The translations under genes and the position numbers were made by a program. From Pseudomonadota bacterium (GTDB taxonomy: Bacteria > Pseudomonadota > Gammaproteobacteria > Arenicellales > UBA868), in contig JABJIU010000146.1 of NCBI GenBank assembly GCA_018661145.1, positions 1 to 7,056 on the forward strand: a DNA stretch of 7,056 nucleotides, read 5' to 3'. This document shows, in pieces, positions 1 through 5,754 of this stretch. The notes under the pieces were generated by a model, which saw only the letters and a program-made list of their open reading frames with translations, was not told the DNA's origin and searched no databases. Position 1 is the first letter of the stretch. The number at the start of each line of letters is the position of its first letter.

Positions 1-700
1 CCGCCTGCGCAAAATCGTGCTGCTCTTGAGAGATGGTAATACCGGTGACCCGGCACCCATATTCACGTGCGGCATGGATGGCAAAGCCGCCCCAGCCACA
101 GCCCACCTCAAGCACATGCGTCTCGCCCGACAACGACAACTTGGCGCAAATACGCTCCAACTTATTACGGGCTGCCTGCTCCAGCGGATCGTCGGCGTTA
201 CGAAATATGGCACTTGAGTAATTCATGGCCGGGTCAAGAAACAGCGAAAAAAGATCGTTGCCAAGGTCATAGTGCTCGGCGATATTCCGACGGCTGCCCG
301 TACGTGAATTACGGCGACGATGATGGAACGCCGCTGCTGCCCGGGCGGCCCAACGCGACCAGCCCTGATCTAGACCATCTGTCAGCTGGGGATTTCGGGC
401 AAAGAGCGCAATCAGGGTCGTAAGATCGTCGCTGTCCCAGTTACCCGCCATCCAGCCCTGCGCTGCACCCAGGCTTCCGCGCAGAACAAGGTCGGTATAG
501 AAGTCGGGACCGTGCACCACCAGATGTGCCGTAGCGCCCTTGCCATCGCCCAAGGTCAGGGTGTCTCCACCCTCGGTGAGTACCAGCTTACCGGCAAGTC
601 GCTGAAGTCGATGGATCAGTACTTCCCTGCACTTTCTCTCAAACCACGATGGCCCGGCGACCTGATCGGCCGCACCAGACACTGCTACGTTATCGTTCAA
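1..700 (-). CDS. cfa: Cyclopropane-fatty-acid synthase family SAM-dependent methyltransferase (5' part; runs off the left edge)
   Basis: The 233 visible residues are the N-terminal half of a Cfa/CMAS-family enzyme (usual length about 380-430). These enzymes transfer a methyl group from S-adenosylmethionine to the double bond of an unsaturated phospholipid acyl chain at the inner membrane. Seen: an N-terminal domain (about 20-130); the family segment HYDLGNDLFSLFLDP at 143-157 followed by MNYSSAIF (159-166); and the SAM-binding motif LEVGCGWGGFA at 197-207, then TGITIS (219-224). The usual YSCA is YSSA here, so a Ser stands where E. coli Cfa has its bicarbonate-site Cys. The start is taken as TTG at 700-698, preceded by a purine-rich ribosome-binding tract (702-714); no upstream ATG or GTG was found. 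It is last in the visible operon, 32 nt after DUF1365. By context the product may be a methylated rather than a cyclopropane fatty acid (UfaM-like); this is inference. The catalytic C-terminal half is outside the window. Confidence 0.93.
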   Translation of the reverse strand, partial: MNDNVAVSGAADQVAGPSWFERKCREVLIHRLQRLAGKLVLTEGGDTLTLGDGKGATAHLVVHGPDFYTDLVLRGSLGAAQGWMAGNWDSDDLTTLIALFARNPQLTDGLDQGWSRWAARAAAAFHHRRRNSRTGSRRNIAEHYDLGNDLFSLFLDPAMNYSSAIFRNADDPLEQAARNKLERICAKLSLSGETHVLEVGCGWGGFAIHAAREYGCRVTGITISQEQHDFAQA

Positions 701-701
701 A

Positions 702-714
702 CCCTCTCTCTCCT
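702..714 (-). promoter_or_regulatory. Purine-rich ribosome-binding tract for the Cfa-family gene
   Basis: Read on the minus strand this is AGGAGAGAGAGGG, directly before the TTG codon at 700-698. AGGAG lies 9 nt from the TTG. No competing ATG or GTG was found in frame upstream, so this tract supports the TTG start. The next in-frame alternative, a GTG six codons later, lacks such a tract. Confidence 0.6.
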
Positions 715-732
715 GCGCGTGTTGCCTGATCG

Positions 733-1482
733 TTATGTTGCGTCTGGGTGCGGCACAAAAGGCACACGCTTCACCCAGAGGCGAAAAGCCTGCCAGTAAA
801 TCGCGGTAATGACCTGTAGGGTCATCAGCGGGAACCGGGCCAGGGATCGTCTCAGCGACCGGCCGCTGAGTGCGCACGATCGCAGGTCAAGGGCGGCGGA
901 GAATATCTCTCTCCCGTCCTCGAAAGAAGACATTTTGACCCGAAGCCTGTCGTCGGGTCGTGAAAACTCCCAGCGGTATCGTTGCTCCATCCGCATAAAA
1001 GGCGACACATGAAAGGCTTTATCAAACTCAAAGACTTTGTCCGCTGAATCAACGCCATGGGGATAATGCATCACGTAACAATGCTGCTCACCCCAGGGCG
1101 TGTTGTTAACCTCCGCGACGATATGCTCGACGTGCTTGCCCGATGCGTCCCAGCAGAAATAGAAACTGACCGGGTTCATGCAGTAACCGAAGTACCGAAG
1201 ATGCGTAAGCAACGTGATGGGGCCGTCCGGACGGCTGCCCCCCTCACGTGCGACCAGTGAAGCTACTGCCTCTTTCAGCGGCTGCGCCGGATCGCCTAGA
1301 TGATCGGCGCGACGAAACCACGCGAGCGCGGGTCGCGTTGCCGACCATAGCCAGTACCGATCAAAGAGCTTAGGCAGCTCATCGAGATCCAGGTACATCA
1401 TAAAGAGGCGATAACAGAAACCGTGCGGTTGGGGACGCGTTCGCTGGTGATACACCCTGCCCGTATACAGTCGGCTATTCAA
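733..1482 (-). CDS. DUF1365 family protein
   Basis: A 249-residue protein of the DUF1365 family, full length for the family. Its biochemical role is not established to my knowledge. Seen: LRYFGYCMNPVSFYF (95-109), AEVNNTPWGE (123-132) and KAFHVSPFM (155-163), the family's hallmark blocks, plus a hydrophobic stretch near the C-terminus (about 214-236). In bacteria it sits between an FAD amine-oxidase-family gene and a Cfa gene, exactly as here, and as I recall the same domain lies between those two in plant cyclopropane synthases. A role in handling or modifying a methylated phospholipid acyl chain is therefore likely, but inferred. The start is TTG at 1482-1480; it overlaps the upstream gene's TGA by 4 nt (TTGA), with AGAGAGG at 1488-1494 ending 5 nt before the TTG. 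Translational coupling to the oxidoreductase is expected. Confidence 0.92.
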   Translation of the reverse strand: MNSRLYTGRVYHQRTRPQPHGFCYRLFMMYLDLDELPKLFDRYWLWSATRPALAWFRRADHLGDPAQPLKEAVASLVAREGGSRPDGPITLLTHLRYFGYCMNPVSFYFCWDASGKHVEHIVAEVNNTPWGEQHCYVMHYPHGVDSADKVFEFDKAFHVSPFMRMEQRYRWEFSRPDDRLRVKMSSFEDGREIFSAALDLRSCALSGRSLRRSLARFPLMTLQVITAIYWQAFRLWVKRVPFVPHPDAT

Positions 1483-2732
1483 AATGGCCTCTCTACACCG
1501 AAGGCGTCACAGACAGAGACAGCGCTACGCACACCGTCTTCATGGAACCCAAAACCCCAGTAAGCACCGCAGTAACTCAGTCCCCGCCGTCGGATCATTT
1601 TGGGGTGACTGGCCTGGGCCTTATCGCGCCCCGGCACAAACAGCGGGTGGCGCACCGTCTCTTGATGCAAAATCTGATCCGGTTGCAGATCCTCCTGTTG
1701 ATTCAGCGAGACACAGAACGTCGTGGGGCTCTCAAGTGCCTGCAACTTGTTCATGTTGTAGGTCACACAGGTGCCGTCCTGCCCCCCTTTGCGGATACGG
1801 TAATTCCAGCTCGCCCACGCACGCCGGGTCCGGGGCAGAACACGGGTATCCGAGTGCAGGCAAACCACGTTGTCCTGGTAGGGAAAGGTGCCCAGAAGTG
1901 CTTGCTCCTCATCCTCGGCGTCCGCCAGCAGCGCAAGACTGGTATCGGCGTGCGTTGCGAGAACCGCCTCGTCAAAAGTCTGCCTCCCCCCATCAGTAAA
2001 GCAGACCTCGACACCCCGACCCTTGCGGGCGACCCCCATCACGTGTTGATTGAGACGGAGCCGCGAGCCCAAGTGACCCGCTAACCGCTCAACGTAGTGA
2101 CGGGAACCTCCACTCACGGTGCGCCATGCAGGGCGGCTGCCGATCTGGAGCATCTCGTGATTGCGCAAGAATTCCAACACAAAGCGCATCGGGAAATTCC
2201 GGAACGTCTGCGTGTCACAGGACCATAGCGCGCCGCCCAGCGGCAGCAGATAGCGCGCCAGCAAAACATTACTGTATCCATGCTGTTGGGCAAAATCGCC
2301 GACCGTGATGTGATCCTCAATTCCCGATTTCAGACTCTGGGTGCCGTCCCGGTTAAAGCGCAAGATGTCCTTCAGCAAACGCCACGTATCGGGTCGCAGC
2401 ACGTTGGACCGCTGTGCAAAGAAGGTGTTCAGGCTGGATCCGCTGAATTCAAAACCGCTCTCATCGCAACGGACGCTGAAACTCATATCGGACGGCTGAG
2501 ACCTGACGCCCAGGGAGTCAAAGAGCGCACTCAGCAGCGGGTAATGCACAAAATTAAAAACAATGAAGCCGGTGTCTATGGCAATAGTGGAACTGCCGTC
2601 ACGTACGTCGACCGTATGGGCATGTCCCCCGGGACGCCCCGCCGCCTCAAACACGGTTACGTTGTGCTGACGACCAAGGCCCAGCGCGCACGTCAGTCCG
2701 GACACCCCGGCCCCCACAACCGCGATATTCAA
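1479..2732 (-). CDS. FAD-dependent oxidoreductase, amine-oxidase family, linked to Cfa/DUF1365
   Basis: A 417-residue flavoprotein of the 'NAD/FAD-binding protein' group found beside cfa and DUF1365. Seen: the Rossmann dinucleotide motif VVGAGVSGL (5-13), a ribose-binding acidic residue E29 after the second strand, RPGGHAHT (33-40), DTGFIVFN (53-60), SDMSFSV (81-87), ATHAD (259-263) and a C-terminal FAD-contact block CGAYWGFGFHEDG (388-400). It most probably oxidises or desaturates a (methylated) lipid acyl chain; the true substrate is unknown, and amines are unlikely. An upstream ATG at 2843 would add 37 residues overlapping the desaturase, but that extension precedes the Rossmann strand and resembles nothing. 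The TTG at 2732-2730 is preferred: GGAG lies 6 nt upstream, it makes a TTGA overlap with the desaturase stop, and it begins the protein directly at the FAD-binding strand. It also overlaps the DUF1365 start. Confidence 0.92.
   Translation of the reverse strand: MNIAVVGAGVSGLTCALGLGRQHNVTVFEAAGRPGGHAHTVDVRDGSSTIAIDTGFIVFNFVHYPLLSALFDSLGVRSQPSDMSFSVRCDESGFEFSGSSLNTFFAQRSNVLRPDTWRLLKDILRFNRDGTQSLKSGIEDHITVGDFAQQHGYSNVLLARYLLPLGGALWSCDTQTFRNFPMRFVLEFLRNHEMLQIGSRPAWRTVSGGSRHYVERLAGHLGSRLRLNQHVMGVARKGRGVEVCFTDGGRQTFDEAVLATHADTSLALLADAEDEEQALLGTFPYQDNVVCLHSDTRVLPRTRRAWASWNYRIRKGGQDGTCVTYNMNKLQALESPTTFCVSLNQQEDLQPDQILHQETVRHPLFVPGRDKAQASHPKMIRRRGLSYCGAYWGFGFHEDGVRSAVSVCDAFGVERPF
1488..1494 (-). promoter_or_regulatory. 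Ribosome-binding site for the DUF1365 TTG start
   Basis: AGAGAGG on the minus strand, 5 nt before TTG at 1482-1480, within the last codons of the oxidoreductase gene. It supports a start that overlaps the preceding stop. Confidence 0.6.
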
Positions 2733-3691
2733 CGACGGCTCCGGCCAGCCTCGATAATTTTTCTCGGTACGGGTCGAAGGTTCCAAACCAACCCCAACAT
2801 CTGCAGGAGTCGCAGCCCGAGGTAGGACAGGTCGAGCTCCCACCAGTAGAAACCCTGCCTTGCTGCGCCGGGGTAACGATGGTGATTGTTATGCCACCCC
2901 TCGCCCAGCGTCAGCAACGCCAGCGCGGCGTTGTTGCGGCTGTGATCCGGCGTGTCAAAGCGCCTCCTGCCGAAACGATGGGCAAGCGAGTTGATGGTGT
3001 AGGTCGCGTGGTAAAGCGCGGTCGTCGATACGAAAAACCCCCAAACCAACGTCTGCCATCCATGGGTCTGCCACTCGGGGTGTGCGACCGCCGCCCAATC
3101 ACCTATGTAGAAACAAAGTCCTGCCACAGCGACGAGTGGCAACCAATCGACACGCTCGAGCCAAACCAACTCTCGGACCTTTCGCAGGTCACCGATCTGA
3201 GCCCACCGTATCGAAAACGCATCACGGGTCAGGAACCACACGAGGTGACTGAACCAGAAACTGTCGGTCTGCGGGGAGTGCGGATCGAGTTCCGTGTCAG
3301 AATGAATATGGTGCTGCCGGTGATGACTCGCCCACCATAGCGGCCCACGCTGACCCGCCGTACAACCCAGCACCGCAAACACAAATCTCAATAGCCGGCT
3401 GCTCTCAAAGGCCCGATGTGCAAAGTAACGGTGATAAAAAGCCGTAATGAAAAACATCCGGCTGATGTACATTGTGACCGCCAGCAGGACCGCGAATCCG
3501 CTGGTCCCTGTCCAGAGGACACCCAGGCAGCCAAGATGCACTCCAACAAATGGCACCAAGCGCCACGGATCCATGCAGCGCGGTGAACGCAAGGGGTTGC
3601 GCCCAAGGTAGCGGTCATCATTGCTCAGCCAGTAGATAAAAGTCTGCCAGCGCGAAGGTCTCAGTAACCCATCTTCCAACTGCGGTTTCAA
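2729..3691 (-). CDS. Membrane fatty-acid desaturase (delta-9 type, three His boxes)
   Basis: A 320-residue member of the acyl-CoA / acyl-lipid desaturase family: integral-membrane di-iron enzymes that use O2 and an electron donor to insert a double bond in a saturated acyl chain. Seen: all three histidine boxes, HRYFAH (87-92), HRQHH (124-128) and HNNHH (267-271), plus NSLAHRFG (234-241), another conserved feature of delta-9 enzymes. Hydrophobic segments lie around 45-84, 101-112, 184-202 and 212-230. No fused cytochrome b5 or ferredoxin domain is present, so electrons come from a separate partner. The inferred start is TTG at 3691-3689, 11 nt after the kinase stop, with a weak AGGG 9 nt upstream (3701-3704); no better ATG lies before residue 40. 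The stop overlaps the oxidoreductase start (TTGA). It may supply the unsaturated acyl chains the Cfa-family enzyme methylates, or further desaturate a methylated chain; the sequence cannot decide between these. Confidence 0.92.
   Translation of the reverse strand: MKPQLEDGLLRPSRWQTFIYWLSNDDRYLGRNPLRSPRCMDPWRLVPFVGVHLGCLGVLWTGTSGFAVLLAVTMYISRMFFITAFYHRYFAHRAFESSRLLRFVFAVLGCTAGQRGPLWWASHHRQHHIHSDTELDPHSPQTDSFWFSHLVWFLTRDAFSIRWAQIGDLRKVRELVWLERVDWLPLVAVAGLCFYIGDWAAVAHPEWQTHGWQTLVWGFFVSTTALYHATYTINSLAHRFGRRRFDTPDHSRNNAALALLTLGEGWHNNHHRYPGAARQGFYWWELDLSYLGLRLLQMLGLVWNLRPVPRKIIEAGRSRR
2739..2742 (-). promoter_or_regulatory. Ribosome-binding site deciding the TTG start of the oxidoreductase
   Basis: GGAG on the minus strand, 6 nt before the TTG at 2732-2730. 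It lies inside the last codons of the desaturase gene. It supports the short form of the oxidoreductase, coupled to the desaturase stop codon, over the ATG at 2843. Confidence 0.6.
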
Positions 3692-3702
3692 AGTGCGGAG
3701 CC

Positions 3703-4998
3703 CTACAGGTCTTCGGTAACGGCGTCAGGAAACGCCACCAGCGCGGTCGTTCCCTCCCCCGGAGCGCTGCGCAGTGTTACTGGCCAGCCAAAACGGTCTG
3801 AGATTTTGCCCACGATGTTAAGCCCGACACCATGTCCCCCGGGACGGGCCTGACTGCCCCGACTGAAGACATGGAAGGCAAGATCCTGATCCTGCTTAGA
3901 CATACCGATACCCGTATCGGTGATGGTCACTTCAGTGCCCTGAATAGAAACCATGACGGAGCCTTCATCAGTGTAGGTGCAGGCATTGCGCAACAGGTTA
4001 TTCAGCACTACCGACACTACGCGCTCCGGAGCTCTGACCAGCAAGCGGTTAAAGAAATCGGTCTTCACGGTGACCGACCGATCCTCCAGAAGTATCGATG
4101 CCCGGTCAACCTCTTCCGCAAGGAGGTCGTTAACACAGACCATACTGGCTTCGATATTCCGGTCGGGCTCCCGTGCCAGCAGCAAAAATGCCTCTACGAG
4201 GTTGGTCATCTGCACCGCTGCACGTTGGATCTTGGTCACCGGTTTTCGAACTCTTTCCGCCAGCGCATCGTCTTTCAGTACGAGATCACAGGCAACCCGC
4301 ATCACCGTCAGGGGACTGCGCAGTTCATGACTCACATCGCGGGTGAACTCACGTTCACGCGCGACAAAGTCGCTGACACGCTGCAAAAGATGTTTGAGCG
4401 CGTCCCCCAGAACCACGATCTCCCGATCCGTCCCTTGGGGAAGATCACTGACGTCGAAATCAGGGCTTTGTGATGACTCCAACTTCAGCGACTCAACCTG
4501 GTCTGCGAGCCTGGCGACCGGAGAAACAGAACTTCGATAAAAACGGTAGACCAGAAACAGGGAGGCATAGACGAAAATCAGGACAAGTGCCAACGGCACC
4601 AGACCAAACCATAAGGACAGCGCCCGGACCTGCTCGCCTTCAAAAATAAGAATCAGTCGGTCACTTTGGCGCTCTGAGACCAGTGCATTGTAGGAATGGT
4701 GATGTCCCTTCAGATCATGAAATCCTGGGCCGAGATTACGTAGTTCCTCTGGAATTTTTGGATCATCATGAAAATACGCCGTGAGGTTACGGGTATCGGG
4801 TAGTGGAAACTGGGGGTTCTCCTGTCGCTGCTTCCAGAAATATTCTGCCTCGAGATCCAGCGCCTGGCGGACCAGCAGTTCTTCCATGACCCAGCCTGCG
4901 CCCCAAGTACCGAGGACGGCTGCGAAGGCCACCAGAACAAGGTGAAAGGTAATCGTCCGCGAAAAACGCCGGACGCCGCCAGTACTAATGGGCGGCAT
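3703..4998 (-). CDS. Sensor histidine kinase of the embedded two-component system
   Basis: An inner-membrane sensor kinase, 431 residues from ATG at 4998. Order: short cytoplasmic tail; TM1 (about 12-36); periplasmic loop of about 90 residues (38-126); TM2 (about 128-151); HAMP-like linker (about 152-205); HisKA with the phosphorylated histidine H224 in DVSHELRSP; HATPase_c with the N box (NNLLRNA, 332-338), G1 box DTGIG (361-365), F-box region (about 375-380) and GGHGVGLN (387-394). All catalytic motifs are intact. The loop carries a His cluster, H94 and H99-H101, and ends in a Y-x-ALV...LILIFEGE pattern; no known light, haem or PAS chromophore site is recognisable. The start overlaps the regulator's end by 14 nt. 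The longest open frame begins at 5067 (23 more residues), but would overlap the regulator by 83 nt with no hydrophobic content. It lies next to its cognate regulator and upstream of the desaturase. Confidence 0.93.
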   Translation of the reverse strand: MPPISTGGVRRFSRTITFHLVLVAFAAVLGTWGAGWVMEELLVRQALDLEAEYFWKQRQENPQFPLPDTRNLTAYFHDDPKIPEELRNLGPGFHDLKGHHHSYNALVSERQSDRLILIFEGEQVRALSLWFGLVPLALVLIFVYASLFLVYRFYRSSVSPVARLADQVESLKLESSQSPDFDVSDLPQGTDREIVVLGDALKHLLQRVSDFVAREREFTRDVSHELRSPLTVMRVACDLVLKDDALAERVRKPVTKIQRAAVQMTNLVEAFLLLAREPDRNIEASMVCVNDLLAEEVDRASILLEDRSVTVKTDFFNRLLVRAPERVVSVVLNNLLRNACTYTDEGSVMVSIQGTEVTITDTGIGMSKQDQDLAFHVFSRGSQARPGGHGVGLNIVGKISDRFGWPVTLRSAPGEGTTALVAFPDAVTEDL

Positions 4999-5692
4999 CC
5001 GGATCACACAGCCGGTAGCCGATCCCTGGCAGCGTCTGCAGGTAGGTCTTTTCGAAGGGCTTATCAATCACTTTGCGCAGGTTGTACATGTGACTACGCA
5101 ATGTATCGCTATCCGGCAGCATATCTCCCCAGATTTCCCGCTCCACGTCCTGACGCGAAACCACGCCGGGGGAGCGTTCCATCAGGATTTTAAGCAGCTT
5201 GTAACCGATTGGAGAAAGGATAAGTTCCTGATCGTCCCTCTTGACCACGACCGACTTCTGATCGAATTCGATCCGCCCGACGCAAAGGGTATCTTGCACA
5301 GAGGGTGCCGCGTGGCCTCTGCGGATGAGTGCGCGCACTCTCGCCTCAAGTTCCTCTATTTCAAAGGGCTTAACCAGGTAATCATCTGCCCCGAACTCAA
5401 AACCTTTCAGTTTGTCCTCGAGCGTGTCCCGGGCGGTGAGCATCAGCACCGGGGTGGTTTTCCCCATTTTCTCACGTAACTCCCGACACATCGACAGGCC
5501 GTCACGCCGGGGAAGCATAAGGTCGAGAATGATGGCATCGTATTCATTTTGAGCAACCAGGTTGATGCCAACCTCTCCATCCGGAGCATAATCTAACTCG
5601 TATCCCACATCTTCCATGTAGTCGTAGACCAGCTCAGCGATGTCCTGATGGTCCTCGACCAGCAACACGCTGCCCTTACTTTGGAGTTCCAT
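4985..5692 (-). CDS. OmpR/PhoB-family response regulator
   Basis: A 235-residue two-domain transcription factor. The receiver domain (about 8-122) has acidic pocket residues E13/D14, phosphoacceptor D57 in ILDLMLPRRDG, T86 and K108 (VKPF), so it should be phosphorylatable. The winged-helix DNA-binding domain (about 136-230) shows the family patterns LSPIGYKLLKIL (159-170), VVSRQDVEREIWGD (177-190), the recognition helix around 196-209 (DTLRSHMYNLRKVI) and PGIGYRL (222-228). The ATG at 5692-5690 has AGGATA about 10 nt upstream (5701-5706). It overlaps the kinase gene, indicating a co-transcribed, cognate pair. The likely targets are its own operon and perhaps the divergent photolyase; this is inference. 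It resembles QseB/PmrA/CprR-like regulators in general form, without a confident one-to-one match. Confidence 0.95.
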   Translation of the reverse strand: MELQSKGSVLLVEDHQDIAELVYDYMEDVGYELDYAPDGEVGINLVAQNEYDAIILDLMLPRRDGLSMCRELREKMGKTTPVLMLTARDTLEDKLKGFEFGADDYLVKPFEIEELEARVRALIRRGHAAPSVQDTLCVGRIEFDQKSVVVKRDDQELILSPIGYKLLKILMERSPGVVSRQDVEREIWGDMLPDSDTLRSHMYNLRKVIDKPFEKTYLQTLPGIGYRLCDPDAAH

Positions 5693-5715
5693 AATTTAAG
5701 TATCCTATTAATTCG

Positions 5716-5732
5716 AGCCCGAATTCTGGGCT
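5716..5732. repeat. Small inverted repeat between the DUF1295 and regulator genes
   Basis: AGCCC (5716-5720) pairs with GGGCT (5728-5732) around a 7-nt loop that contains the palindrome GAATTC. On the minus-strand transcript this is a 5-bp GC-rich stem in the 62-nt gap between the DUF1295 stop and the regulator start. No run of U follows, so it is not a clear intrinsic terminator. It could be a weak attenuator, an mRNA-processing hairpin or a protein-binding palindrome, or it could be chance. Confidence 0.35.
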
Positions 5733-5754
5733 TCAAACGTGATATCTACGTGAA

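Noticed and set aside
17..799. Several short plus-strand open frames at the left end
   Set aside because: The minus strand encodes a continuous Cfa-family methyltransferase there, beginning with TTG and truncated by the window edge, which explains the region fully.
1484..2084. Two overlapping plus-strand open frames of 171 and 180 codons
   Set aside because: Both are antisense to the oxidoreductase, which carries clear FAD motifs. No ribosome-binding site or family pattern supports them.
2280..2825. 181-codon plus-strand open frame
   Set aside because: Antisense to the oxidoreductase and the end of the desaturase; composition looks like a shadow of those coding frames.
3832..4473. 213-codon open frame on the plus strand
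   Set aside because: It lies wholly antisense to the histidine kinase, whose motifs are intact. The encoded peptide shows no recognisable domain.
4988..5479. 163-codon plus-strand open frame
   Set aside because: Antisense to the response regulator, which has every expected receiver and winged-helix residue.
5716..5732. Inverted repeat as a rho-independent terminator
   Set aside because: The stem is only 5 bp and no U-run follows on either strand, so it is reported only as a small repeat.
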